NCBI GenBank assembly: GCA_005281725.1 | Contig: SSBO01000007.1 | Coordinates: 5,855,126 to 5,919,125 of the forward strand | DNA from: Wuchereria bancrofti | Lineage: Eukaryota > Nematoda > Chromadorea > Rhabditida > Onchocercidae | Reading direction: 5' to 3' | Length of the DNA stretch: 64,000 nucleotides | Shown here: positions 12,901 to 23,740 of the stretch, in pieces | How positions within the stretch are numbered: the stretch's first letter is position 1 | How the letters are laid out: each line of letters begins with the position of its first letter | Translations under genes and position numbers: made by a program | The notes under the pieces: model-generated | What the model was told of the DNA's origin: nothing | Database searches by the model: none | Seen by the model: the letters and a program-made list of their open reading frames with translations, nothing else

Positions 12901-15900
12901 AATTAATTAATTAATTGAATGATTACAAAAAAAAAGAGAGATTTATTATAAGTAAAATGAATTATTGTCCAAATAAAATTGTTGTTTTCAACATTAACAA
13001 ATCATTAATTTGTTGATTATTTTTTATTTTTTAGTTAATTAATTAAATAATTAACTTAACTTATTTGTATTATTTGCAAATAACCTGTTAATAACAAAAA
13101 AAAGAGAAAGAAATGCAAAAAATAATTTTGCTGCAAAATTAATCAAAAAATTATTTAAGCATTTCTTTTTCTTTTTCCAAATATATTCATTAACTTCATG
13201 TTTTTTTTCTGACAAAAATTAATTAACTTAATTAAATTCTTACCAAAAATAAAAAAAAGAGCAAAAAACGTTGCAGAAAACTTTTTTTTAAATGTTTTAT
13301 CAGAATAATTTTTTAAATTTTTAATAAAATATTTCATTTTTTTTTTTTAAAAATGAAAATATTTTTTAATAATTTTTGATAGAATACCTTAAAAAGATAT
13401 CCTATTCCACTAAATTTTGGTACGTTAATTCCAAAAAAATCATCGATTTGAGCAATAACAACATGTACGGTAGCACCGGTAATAAAACCGGAAACCAATT
13501 GATCTGAGAAATAAGCAGTAACAAATTCCAATTGTAAAATACCTGCCATTAACTAAAATTAAAAATTCTTTTATCAAAATATATTAAAAAAAAAGGCAAT
13601 GCATTGATAAATTTCAAAAAAAAAAAAAAATTTACTTTTAATTATAATAGAATTGAAAAAAAAAAATTTTTTTTTAAATTAATTCATCAGTGATAATATT
13701 TGTTATTTATTAATAAATATCAAATAATAATCAAATTGCTAAATTAAAGAAAAAAGTGCTAAATCTTATTTTATGTTTAAATGTATTCAAAAAAAGAAAT
13801 GAAAATTATATTAATTGTTGAATTTATCAATTAACAATGAATGAATACCATAAAGTAATAAATTTGAAATGGAAGAAAAACAAAGGCAAGAAATTAACAA
13901 ATTAAATTAAACAAATATTTAATTATTAGCAAAAAAAAAAAGGAATGGAAATTGATTACTTCAACAATTCCAGTTGTAAATGCAAGTGTTGTAGTGATTT
14001 CAATATAAGTAAGTGATGATAACGTATTATTATCATTATCAACAATAATTGTGTCATCTGTTTGTGATCGATTAAGCATAACTTCATTGCTTGCTAATGC
14101 ACACATAATTGCTGTCACAGCAAATGGTCCTAAATAATAGTAATAATAATATTTTATTTATTTTTATAATAATTAATGATAAAAAATATTTGTTTATTTA
14201 TTTTTTGATAGTTAGTAATTGATAACTAACATTTATAATAAATAATACTTCTTTTATTTTTATAATAATAATAACATTTTATTTTTGGTAATTAATAAGT
14301 AGTATAACTTATTTTTTTTGTAGTATTTTTATTAATTAAAATTAAATAACAATAAAAATAATTATTTAATAAAAAATAGCTGATAATGTTTATTTTTATG
14401 ACAATTAATAGTAAAAAATGTTTACTTATTTTTTGACGGTTAATAATTGATAAATAATATTTACAATAAATAATACTTACTTTGTTTTTGTAATAATAAT
14501 ATTTTATTTTTGATAACCAATAAGAAGTAACATTTATTTTTTCGTAGTAATTAATAAAAAATAGCTAATAATATTTATTTATTTTTTATTAACTAATAAA
14601 CAGTATTTATTTTTTTTAGTAACGAATAAATCATAACTAATAGTTTTTTTTTTTTTTTTGAATAATAATGTCTATTTTTATAATAGTTAATAATTTATTT
14701 TTTTAATGACTAATTAAAAATAACTAATAATATTTGTTCTTTTCTTTTAGTAACTAATAAGTGGAACTAATAATAACATTTATTTTTCTAATTATTAAGT
14801 AAAAATAATATGATTAGAATATTTGATGCCATTAATTAATGTAATTTATTAATTCAGAATTAGTGGTAAACAAATTTTTATTCATCAAAAAAAAAAAAAC
14901 CGTTATGACCTTTATTTTTTCCTCAACTTTTCAAATCTTTTCACTAATAGTCCATTAAATAATTCAAATATTCATTGTTTAATTTTAAATTTTATAAAAA
15001 TTAACAAGAAAAAAAATAATTACCAACTGATGCATGTCTTGATGTTCCAAAAAAGACATAAAAAAAGACCGGAAAAAAGGATGAATATAAACCGTATACC
15101 GGATCAACACCTGCTAGTACTGCATATGCTATACCTGTAAAATACACAAGTAATACTAATAGTTATAAAATTTTCAATTAAGGAATTAAAATATTAGAAA
15201 AACTACTATTTTAGGTTAATTAAAATATAAATAAATTTGGTTTAGAAAAACCACTATTTTAGATTAATTAAAATGTAAATAAATTTAGTTTAAAATCTAC
15301 CTAACATATATAAATTACTAAAAAAAAAATTTAAGAAATTAAATTAATAAAAAAAAGAAATTTAGCAAAACGAAAATAATGTTTTCTTAAACTAATTAAA
15401 ATATTAAAAAAGAAAATTTAACCTAAAATCTAATATATGTATAAATATTAGAAAAAAAGAAAATTTCAGTAAAAGTTACAAGTTAAATTAACAATATCTA
15501 TTAATATTGTAAATTTTTATCAGTTCTTCAACAAAACGAATAAAAATTATTTACAGTCAATAAAATGATAATTTTTTCTTATCAAACTGATAAGCATATT
15601 TATTACAATGATAAATTTAATTGAAAAAAAAAATAAAATAAACCTTGCGGTACATGCATAATACCAATTGTTAAACCACCGATAACATCATGAATTACAT
15701 CATTTTTCCAATTATAATTTGGTAACCATTGTAAAATTGGTACGAAATTTGTAAACCATCGCCATAAATTAATTGCATTTGAGCATGGCGCAAATGTTCG
15801 ATGTGTTAATTTTCTAAAAATTTTTATCAATTATTTCACAACCAAAAAATTTTCATCATTCATTTTATCATTTATTTAATGAATATTGCAAATTTTTAAA

Positions 15901-18492
15901 TTATCACTTTTTTCAGTTCTATTATTTGCTAAAATTATAACAACAATTTATACATATATAACTATAAAAAAATATTTTTTTTTTTTTAAATTACACGAAA
16001 TTTCTAAAATTATACAAAGAATATTGATTAAAATTAAATAATTAAGAAAAAAATATATGTTCATAACACTGATATAATTGCATTTTATAAATGCATGCAT
16101 CTATGCATGCATTTAATAGATTGAAATATTTGCATGCAAATGCAAGTAATAACTTACCAAGCAAATGACGTAAAAACGAAAAAACGTTGAAAGAGCATTA
16201 TCACGTGTATATATACAGAAAGGAAACGTACGTTAAATAAACTATCATAAATTAATACGTAAAATTCATTTTTATTTTGACAAAGAAAAAAAAAAAGATT
16301 TCTTTTTCAGGAAAACGGGTAAATAATATCCGGTATAAGGGTTTTTTCTCTCTCTCCCTCCCTTTCTCCCTCTCTCCCTCTCTCTCTCTCTCTCTTTCTC
16401 ATTCAGATGGAAAAAATACCAGGAAAATATTCGTGTATGAGATATTGTAACATCATTTATAAGCATTACTTCAACCGATGTTTTATCGCTGATTTTGACC
16501 TGTATTGAAACTTTCGATCATATTCATCCTTAAAAAGAACAAAATAAATAAATAAAAAATGTTTATTTATTTTATTATTAGTTTTTTTTATTCATCAATT
16601 AAATTAAAAAAAAAAATTTGTAGGAATAAATTTGTCTTAAAAAATTTTTATCTTAAAATGATAAAATTTCATTAAAACTTTTTGTTTTGGAAAATAAAGT
16701 TAATGGAATTTTTCTTTTAGCTAAGTTTATTAATTTTTTCAAAATTATTGCTATGAAAAAAAAAAATTATTTATCAAAATTCTTAAATTTGAAATATTCT
16801 TTTTTTTTCTATTTTTTAGCTAATATGTTATTGTTTATTTTAATTTAATCTGAACAAAAAAAAAACAAATTTAGGAAACTAACCTGATTTAGTCCATAGG
16901 TACTCCATATACCTTCGGTTCCCATTAATTCTAAAATTATTAAAAATTTTTAAAAACNCTAATTAAAATATTAAAAAAGAAAATTTAACCTAAAATCTAA
17001 TATATGTATAAATATTAGAAAAAAAGAAAATTTCAGTAAAAGTTACAAGTTAAATTAACAATATCTATTAATATTGTAAATTTTTATCAGTTCTTCAACA
17101 AAACGAATAAAAATTATTTACAGTCAATAAAATGATAATTTTTTCTTATCAAACTGATAAGCATATTTATTACAATGATAAATTTAATTGAAAAAAAAAA
17201 TAAAATAAACCTTGCGGTACATGCATAATACCAATTGTTAAACCACCGATAACATCATGAATTACATCATTTTTCCAATTATAATTTGGTAACCATTGTA
17301 AAATTGGTACGAAATTTGTAAACCATCGCCATAAATTAATTGCATTTGAGCATGGCGCAAATGTTCGATGTGTTAATTTTCTAAAAATTTTTATCAATTA
17401 TTTCACAACCAAAAAATTTTCATCATTCATTTTATCATTTATTTAATGAATATTGCAAATTTTTAAATTATCACTTTTTTCAGTTCTATTATTTGCTAAA
17501 ATTATAACAACAATTTATACATATATAACTATAAAAAAATATTTTTTTTTTTTTAAATTACACGAAATTTCTAAAATTATACAAAGAATATTGATTAAAA
17601 TTAAATAATTAAGAAAAAAATATATGTTCATAACACTGATATAATTGCATTTTATAAATGCATGCATCTATGCATGCATTTAATAGATTGAAATATTTGC
17701 ATGCAAATGCAAGTAATAACTTACCAAGCAAATGACGTAAAAACGAAAAAACGTTGAAAGAGCATTATCACGTGTATATATACAGAAAGGAAACGTACGT
17801 TAAATAAACTATCATAAATTAATACGTAAAATTCATTTTTATTTTGACAAAGAAAAAAAAAAAGATTTCTTTTTCAGGAAAACGGGTAAATAATATCCGG
17901 TATAAGGGTTTTTTCTCTCTCTCCCTCCCTTTCTCCCTCTCTCCCTCTCTCTCTCTCTCTCTTTCTCATTCAGATGGAAAAAATACCAGGAAAATATTCG
18001 TGTATGAGATATTGTAACATCATTTATAAGCATTACTTCAACCGATGTTTTATCGCTGATTTTGACCTGTATTGAAACTTTCGATCATATTCATCCTTAA
18101 AAAGAACAAAATAAATAAATAAAAAATGTTTATTTATTTTATTATTAGTTTTTTTTATTCATCAATTAAATTAAAAAAAAAAATTTGTAGGAATAAATTT
18201 GTCTTAAAAAATTTTTATCTTAAAATGATAAAATTTCATTAAAACTTTTTGTTTTGGAAAATAAAGTTAATGGAATTTTTCTTTTAGCTAAGTTTATTAA
18301 TTTTTTCAAAATTATTGCTATGAAAAAAAAAAATTATTTATCAAAATTCTTAAATTTGAAATATTCTTTTTTTTTCTATTTTTTAGCTAATATGTTATTG
18401 TTTATTTTAATTTAATCTGAACAAAAAAAAAACAAATTTAGGAAACTAACCTGATTTAGTCCATAGGTACTCCATATACCTTCGGTTCCCAT
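4558..18492 (-). CDS. SLC26/SulP family anion transporter
   Basis: A multi-pass SulP anion transporter or exchanger of the plasma membrane with a C-terminal cytoplasmic STAS domain. I infer 18 exons (704 aa): 18451-18492, 18037-18095, 15644-15813 (second copy 17211-17380), 15024-15134, 13960-14129, 13388-13552, 12618-12779, 11874-11956, 10842-10989, 10047-10160, 8497-8574, 8260-8355, 7739-7845, 6804-7002, 6167-6280, 5585-5639, 4960-5065 and 4558-4693. All phases join. Family marks are [13 protein letters not shown] then YGLYSSFFP and [13 protein letters not shown] (residues 77-132), LPRFD and SMAKMLAK (about 326-360), ELYALG and [10 protein letters not shown] (371-398), and [24 protein letters not shown] (586-605). 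Length is normal for the family. The start is the first ATG, with a TTTTAG just upstream. The nematode paralogue (sulp-1 to -8) and substrate are not decidable. The exon 14 donor (GTAAAA) and exon 17 donor (GTTATT) are weaker calls. Confidence 0.93.
6804..7002 (-). other. STAS-domain start exon of the SLC26 gene
   Basis: This exon joins the last membrane segments to the STAS domain. It opens with [10 protein letters not shown] and carries [19 protein letters not shown], the first strand and helix of an SLC26 STAS fold. The donor was placed after KTDIN because it gives phase 0 and leads directly into the next STAS exon. Reading on to the downstream stop at 6741 gives only a Lys/Phe-rich tail without family resemblance. 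The variable insert between the two STAS halves is short here. Confidence 0.75.
7095..7565. repeat. ATT microsatellite inside an SLC26 intron
   Basis: A long imperfect ATT/GTT/ACT array fills most of the intron between the exons at 6804-7002 and 7739-7845. It contains two related blocks of about 210 bp (near 7130-7330 and 7340-7500), which suggests block duplication within the array. Confidence 0.75.
9511..9533. repeat. CT dinucleotide run in an SLC26 intron
   Basis: About 11 uninterrupted CT units in the long intron between the exons at 8497-8574 and 10047-10160. A GA run lies in the same intron at about 9955-9984. On the plus strand the two runs are reverse complements, so they could pair in the transcript. 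Confidence 0.7.
10355..10880 (-). repeat. Tandem duplication including the 3' end and donor of SLC26 exon 9
   Basis: Two units of about 260 bp lie side by side, near 10355-10612 and 10622-10878. The right unit carries the real exon end (Tyr-His-Ile-Asp-Ser-Lys-Gln, then GTTAATTAATTTT). The left unit, deeper in the intron in transcript orientation, keeps a degraded copy (Lys-Tyr-Arg-Ile-Asp-Ser-Lys-Pro, then GTTAATTAATTC) and the same A-rich flank with ACAACAACGA and CAAATTTTAACTTT-like segments. The copied piece has no acceptor of its own, so it is a dead partial exon with a donor-like site. Confidence 0.75.
11130..11830. repeat. Tandem repeat of about 130-160 bp units in an SLC26 intron
   Basis: Four to five degenerate units, each running GCTTATTTTACTACATTTTC, a TTGGTTGTTTAATCAGAAATT block, TTTGAAATAATATTCAATT, and TTTTTCAACAATCAATGG. 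They fill the intron between the exons at 10842-10989 and 11874-11956. No exon fragment was recognised in them. Confidence 0.7.
14130..14800. repeat. Degenerate AT-rich tandem repeat in an SLC26 intron
   Basis: Irregular repetition of segments such as TAATAATATTTTATTT, TAGTAATTAATAAAAAATAG and TAATTGATAAATAATATTTA. Unit borders are blurred; the period is roughly 100-150 bp. It lies between the exons at 13960-14129 and 15024-15134. Confidence 0.45.
16091..16140 (-). promoter_or_regulatory. Cluster of TGCATG (FOX-1/RBFOX-type) sites
   Basis: Three TGCATG hexamers in about 50 nt of SLC26 intron 2. Two sit in a near-palindrome with 12-bp arms (AAATGCATGCAT and its complement) around a 2-nt centre. 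The element begins about 18 nt downstream of a GTAAGT donor-like site. (U)GCAUG is the known binding site of nematode FOX-1/ASD-1 splicing factors, and such sites downstream of an exon usually favour its inclusion. Function here is inference. The artefact copy repeats it at 17658-17707. Confidence 0.4.
16158..16241 (-). other. Candidate alternative (poison) exon in SLC26 intron 2
   Basis: Bounded by a weak acceptor (ATGATAG) and a strong donor (GTAAGT), it is 84 nt long and fits the phase left by exon 2. Its reading frame is open internally, but joining to exon 3 creates TGA at the junction, so inclusion would stop translation early. It has no resemblance to SLC26 proteins. It may be spurious; the nearby TGCATG cluster is the reason to keep it. 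A copy lies at 17725-17808. Confidence 0.25.
16958..16958. other. Single N at a duplication junction
   Basis: One ambiguous base between two 1566-bp identical blocks. It probably marks a contig join where an overlap was not collapsed. Confidence 0.9.
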
Positions 18493-18524
18493 TAATTCTA
18501 AAATTATTAAAAATTTTTAAAAAC
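16959..18524. repeat. Right copy of the 1566-bp duplication, with SLC26 exons 1-3
   Basis: It holds exon 1 (18451-18492), exon 2 (18037-18095) and a copy of exon 3 (17211-17380). The unique sequence on its right continues upstream of the gene, and the unique sequence left of the other copy continues into exon 4, so a correct assembly would contain this block only once. Confidence 0.9.
18493..18512 (-). promoter_or_regulatory. Possible spliced-leader or 5' UTR acceptor upstream of SLC26 ATG
   Basis: On the gene strand TTTTTAATAATTTTAG ends five bases before the ATG. In nematodes a TTTTAG or TTTCAG this close to the start often receives a trans-spliced leader; a cis-spliced 5' UTR exon is the alternative. 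No transcript evidence is available. Confidence 0.35.
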
Positions 18525-19794
18525 TACTGAATGAACACTATTCATTAAAGTACGTTTACGCCAATTTTCATAATTTGCATAACTAATTTTTAAATTCATT
18601 TATAAAATATATCAAATTTGTATAAATTTATTCTCAGTACTTTTTTTAAATTTTAATCACTTGAAAATATTAATTATTAAAGTTTAGAAGTATATATATT
18701 CAACAATTACAAAAAATGAACAAAGTAATTACTTTAGTATTACTAACAAATTTGTTTAATTATATTTTAATACTAAAAATTTTCAAATTACATAGCTTAC
18801 TTTGAAAAATCACATATTTACTTTTACAATATCCATTCGTATCTTATTTTATTTACCTATTAAATAATTTATCTATTCTTATGAAGATTGTAAAAGTTTT
18901 ATAATAGTTAAGCTTAATTAATTGTCCTAAAATTAATGGTACTGGATCAATCTTTTTGAAATTACTGATTTTTTTACTTTGTTTTTTTTGTTTATTTGTT
19001 TTTTTTTTCTAGATTTATATCCTAATTAATTTCCCTGAAATTAGTAATAACAGTAAGATATATTTTTTTTTTTATCAACTGTTATGTTTGTTTTGCTAGC
19101 TTTGTACAACTGAGAAGAAATAAAAATTGGTTAGCTTTAAATTTAAAAAAAAAAAAAGGAAAATATGAAGTTTTATGTTTTATGCTTATTTATTGCATCG
19201 TTACAACGAATCATAAAATGAAACATCAAAAATGAAATCAAATAAATATTTTTGTTTTCCAACAAAAGTTTAATAATTTATCAAACTTTTGTTAAAAATA
19301 TTACAAGCACACATAAGATAAACGAAGAAATGCTTAAATTTTGTAAACAGTAATTAATAATTAAATCATTTACAATTAGTTGCGAAATTAACACTGTAAT
19401 AAATCATAGCAATTTATATTGTATCATGAAATTTAAAAAAAACAGTAAATAGTCTAATTAATTTATTTAAATTTTATATTTGAAATTCCGATTAACTAAA
19501 AGTAGTTGGACAAAGAAACGAGAAGCAGGTAATATTATATATTAGCATAACAATCTAAATGAGTGTGACATTTGTGACAAAATTTCATAGCTTACTTTGT
19601 TGTTGAAAAAACCTTGAATAAAGGTTGATTATGTGATCAAAATTTTACGATGATGTAAAATTGAAACGCTTCCGTTCACTAATATTCATTGGAATCGATT
19701 GTCGCATATACAGGTGACAATCTGTTTGGAGATAGCTTCTTTGTTGATGAATGAAACAAAAAAAGACGACATGTATGTCACTTTTGGATTAGCT

Positions 19795-20632
19795 CAATAA
19801 TTTTGATGTAATTTTTTACTCAATATGTGCCAAATTCTCTGATTAATTGCATGTCACCATAATAGTAATAGTATGTGACAACAATGAGTCATCGAACAAG
19901 GATGACAGTCTTTCGTTCAAATGTGACAGTTGGACAATCGAATGAAATGAACAGAGCAAAGGTGACAGACATATCAATAATTGCATGTGATCTTATCTAG
20001 TTGACTTACCATTTTGATAATATTTTATATTATCAATTGATTAGATCAGATTTAAACGGATCTAATATTCCGGTAAAGAAATGAATCTTAATTAACTCTC
20101 CGTAACGGTTCACCCAACAGTTATCGATTTTGATTATTATTTAATTTGATTTACGAAATTAACTACCTCAAATATACTAATCAGAATGGTACTTGAATAA
20201 CACTCAAGTATAGTTTACTTCCTGAAAGCAAAATTTTCATCTTTTTGAAACGATATGAATGTATCATTTCTTCCGGTATCAAATATTCCGACAATTCCGG
20301 TTATATATTAAAATTTGAAAAGATTTACCAATGCATTGTTTACAGTTTAGAAATAATTATTTAGACAAAAATTATTTTTGTCTTCGATTATATTTACAAT
20401 TTTTTTTGTCCTTCAATAAGTAATAATAAAGAAAATGAAAGAAAAAAGAGAAGCAACGATAAAATTTAATACAAAAAATGAAATTATTCAATGCAAATGA
20501 CAAATTTCAAAAAAAAAAAAGTTATTTATCACAAAAAGACAGTTTACAAATGCATTATATAACAGATTTTAACAGAAATGAACAATTTATCATTAAAAAA
20601 TAAATTAGTAATATTCTCAAAGTGTTGTTAAA
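19795..20632 (+). repeat. Dispersed repeat, copy B
   Basis: About 830 bp that recurs in the same orientation at 22670-23490 with only scattered differences (for example ACAGTTGGACAATCG against ACAGTTAGATAATCG). Landmarks are ATTGCATGTCACC, AATGAGTCATCGAACAAGG, CTCTCCGTAACGGTTCA, and TCAAATATTCCGACAATTCC. No open frame of useful length, terminal inverted repeat or target-site duplication was evident, so the element class is unknown. Confidence 0.8.
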
Positions 20633-20744
20633 TTATAAATTGAAATTTCAGTTTTTATTAGCTAATTCAAATACATTTCACTTGTATGTTTCGTAATAAA
20701 TTTTACGAGAAAAAAAAGATAAGATGGAAGAAATTGAGTAATTA

Positions 20745-20822
20745 ATTACCCCTCAGTTACCTGTTTACAGAAACATTTCTGGTATTAGATTAAATAATTA
20801 ATCAATTAATTTCCTTTTGCCG
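20745..20822 (+). repeat. Inverted-repeat arm (pairs with 23655-23740)
   Basis: This arm contains TTACCTGTTTACAG then ATTTCTGGTATTAGATTAAA and CCTTTTGCC. The reverse complement of 23655-23740 contains TTACCTGCTTAG then ATTTCTGGTATTCCGTTAAA and CCTTTTACC in the same order. Identity is moderate with small gaps. It lies just past repeat copy B. Confidence 0.45.
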
Positions 20823-21329
20823 TTTTCAATTTTTGTTTATAGCATGAATTCATCATCGGGTGAAAAATTTAATTGATGCTTCAACTATTTTCAAAAAAAG
20901 AAATAATAAATAAATAAGAAAAATAAAATAAAGAAAAAATGTGACTGATAATATCATAAAACGAATTATAAAAGCAATTTTACAAAAGTATATTTATCAA
21001 TTTGCATAAATTTGTTAATAATAATTTTTAAATTTGAACAACTAATAAATGAGTCATAGATATATTTACAAATATTATAATATATTATTATATAGAATTA
21101 ATTTTTATAAACACTTTCTATTTTTTCTTGTTAGCTTATATGTGCATAATTTCCGGTTATACATTTAATAATTAAACAATAAAAATTTTACAAAAATATG
21201 TCTATCAACATTAAAACATTACCTTTTAATTAATAAATTGCAAAAAAAAGAAAGAAGAAGAAAATATTTAAAATTATTACATCGATAATAAATAAAATCA
21301 TGTGATATCAAATAAAGGAAAAGTAAAAT

Positions 21330-21780
21330 TGTCATACAAACATAAATACATAAATGTAAAAAAAAAAATGTAAATATAATTACAAAATATGAATTTAAAC
21401 AAAAATATAAATATAAACACAAATACAAGTAAAAATAAAACATATATTTTATAAAAAAAAAATAGCATAAATATAAATACAAATATCAATATAAATATGT
21501 AAATACAAATATAGATAGATATAAATACATAAATACAAATATAAACATATAAATACAAATATATATAAATAAAAATACAAGTAAAAAAATACAAATATAA
21601 ATATGTGAATGTAAAAATTCAAATATCAATATAAATATAAGTAAAAAAATGTAAATATAAATTCAAGTATAAATATATTAATACAAATACATATATATAA
21701 ATAAACAAATATATAAGTAAAAATATAAACATAAAAATATAAATGCAAATATAAACATATGTAGATGCAAATAATCCAAT
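21330..21780. repeat. AAATAC/AAATAT short-period array
   Basis: An imperfect six-base-periodic array (ATACAA, ATATAA, ATAAAC and similar) of about 450 bp. Its minus strand is open for long stretches (Tyr/Ile/Phe/Leu runs), which follows from the repeat and is not evidence of a gene. Confidence 0.75.
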
Positions 21781-21998
21781 ATTTCAAGCAGAAAAATGAT
21801 ATTTGAAATGCTAAATAGAACGCTCTAAGTTTTTTCATTCNCAAATACATATATATAAATAAACAAATATATAAGTAAAAATATAAACATAAAAATATAA
21901 ATGCAAATATAAACATATGTAGATGCAAATAATCCAATATTTCAAGCAGAAAAATGATATTTGAAATGCTAAATAGAACGCTCTAAGTTTTTTCATTC
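21684..21998. repeat. 157-bp perfect duplication around a single N
   Basis: Positions 21684-21840 and 21842-21998 are identical and are separated by one N at 21841. The pattern matches the two larger single-N duplications in this window and is best read as an assembly join artefact. Confidence 0.9.
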
Positions 21999-22669
21999 AA
22001 TTTCGATACGATCATTTCAAATTCCAAAAATTGTTTTCAAAAATTTTGTATTATTATCTTTTATTCATTTGTTTATTCCAACCAATGGATTATTTATCAT
22101 TTTTATTTTTAATGAGAATAATGAATTACAAAATTTTATATTGTAAATGATTAAACTTTTTGAGTTAAATTAATTTATGAGTACGAATATGTAATTGTTA
22201 TAATTAGCTTTGCAAGCCATATAATCAGTAAATAAATTATTTTAATTTAACTTAAAATTGTGTTAAAATTTGGAAATATTTAATAGCATTAATAGCTTTA
22301 ATTATTTAATAATATTAATAAAATTGAACAAAAACCAAAAAAAGAAGGAGAAAAAAACTGCCAATAAATTCAAAATTATTGCCAATTCAAAATTATCACA
22401 GATTTTTTATTTTAATTGTTTTAAATAAAGAAAAAGAAAACGGTTTGACAAAAAATAACAACAATAACAAATTACTTAGTAATAGTATCACAAGATCTAA
22501 TCTGATTTAAAATAATCGTTTAAAATTTGTTTTGCTGTATCGTATGGATATGTAATGTGTGAAAATTTAATTTTTATAATAATTTTGAATATTATTTACT
22601 TTTCAGCTAATAAATAACTTTTGGCCATATCAAATAATTGTTTACTGACCACAAAACAAACTATTCATT

Positions 22670-23490
22670 CTATTGTAATTTTTTTGCTTACTTTGCGCTA
22701 AACTTTTTGAGTAATTGCATGTCACCACAATAGTAATAATATGTGACAACAATGAGTCATCGAACAAGGATGACAGTCTTTCGTTCAAATGTGACAGTTA
22801 GATAATCGAATGAAATGGACAGAGCAAAAGGTGACAGATCAATAATTGCATGTAATCTTATCTAGTTGAATTACCATTCTGGTAATATTTTATATTATCA
22901 ATTGATTAGATCAGATTTAAACGGATCTAATATTCCGGTAAAGAAATGAATCTTAATTAACTCTCCGTAACGGTTCATCCAACAGTTATCAATTTTGATT
23001 ATTATTTAATTTGATTTATGAAAATAACTACCTCAAATATACTAATCAGAATGATACTTGAATAACACTCAAGTATAGTTTACTTCCTGAAAGCAAAATT
23101 TTCATCTTTTTGAAACGATATGAATCTACCATGTCTTCCGGTATCAAATATTCCGACAATTCCGGTTATATATTAAAATTTGAAAAGATTTACCAATGCA
23201 TTGTTTACAGTTTAGAAATAATTATTTAGACAAAAATTATTTTTGTCTTCGATTATATTTACAATTTTTTTTTGTCCTTCAATAAGTAATAATGAAAAAA
23301 ATGAAAGAAAAAAGAGAAGCAACGATAAAATTTAATACAAAAAATGAAATTATTCAATGCAAATGACAAATTTCAAAAAAAAAAAAGTTATTTGTTACAA
23401 AAAGACAGTTTACAAATGCATTATATAACAGATTTTAACAACAATGAACAATTTATCATCAAAGAATAAATAAATAATATGCACAAAGTG
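22670..23490 (+). repeat. Dispersed repeat, copy C
   Basis: A direct repeat of copy B about 2.9 kb away. Its left edge (TTTTTTTGCTTACTTTGCGC) also resembles the diverged copy near 2.5 kb better than copy B does, suggesting that copy C keeps more of the original element. Confidence 0.8.
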
Positions 23491-23654
23491 ATTATAAAAT
23501 TTCATTTTTTTTTTTTTTGTTAAATTATAAAATTTTATTTCTGACAGTCAATTTCATTTGTGAGTTGTTTTTTTTTTTCAGAAATAATTAAAATGTTCAC
23601 TTCATGCAAAAAAAAAGTAACGAAAGCAAAAATTCATGCTATTAATAGATGAAA

Positions 23655-23740
23655 TTAATTGGTAAAAGGATGCTAATTAATTAACAATTTAACGGAATAC
23701 CAGAAATAAACATTCTAAGCAGGTAAATGTTTAATAATTA
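23655..23740 (-). repeat. Inverted-repeat arm (pairs with 20745-20822)
   Basis: The partner of the arm at 20.75 kb, in opposite orientation, a little beyond the end of dispersed repeat copy C. The two arms could be remains of another mobile family or of one compound insertion. Confidence 0.45.

Larger units (their letters stand above)
15392..16957. repeat. Left copy of a 1566-bp direct duplication beside a single N
   Basis: This block matches 16959-18524 base for base wherever I compared them, with a constant offset of 1567, and the two copies are separated by one N at 16958. It contains second copies of SLC26 exons 3 (15644-15813), 2 (16470-16528) and 1 (16884-16925). Perfect identity of intronic DNA around a single ambiguous base points to an assembly or gap-filling artefact rather than a biological duplication. 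Confidence 0.9.

Noticed and set aside
15392..18524. A genuine tandem SLC26 paralogue
   Set aside because: Only exons 1-3 are repeated, introns are identical, and a single N separates the copies.
21219..21937. Tyr/Ile/Phe-rich minus-strand frames that look like membrane proteins
   Set aside because: They are the translation of a six-base-period AT repeat, and one spans the N at 21841.
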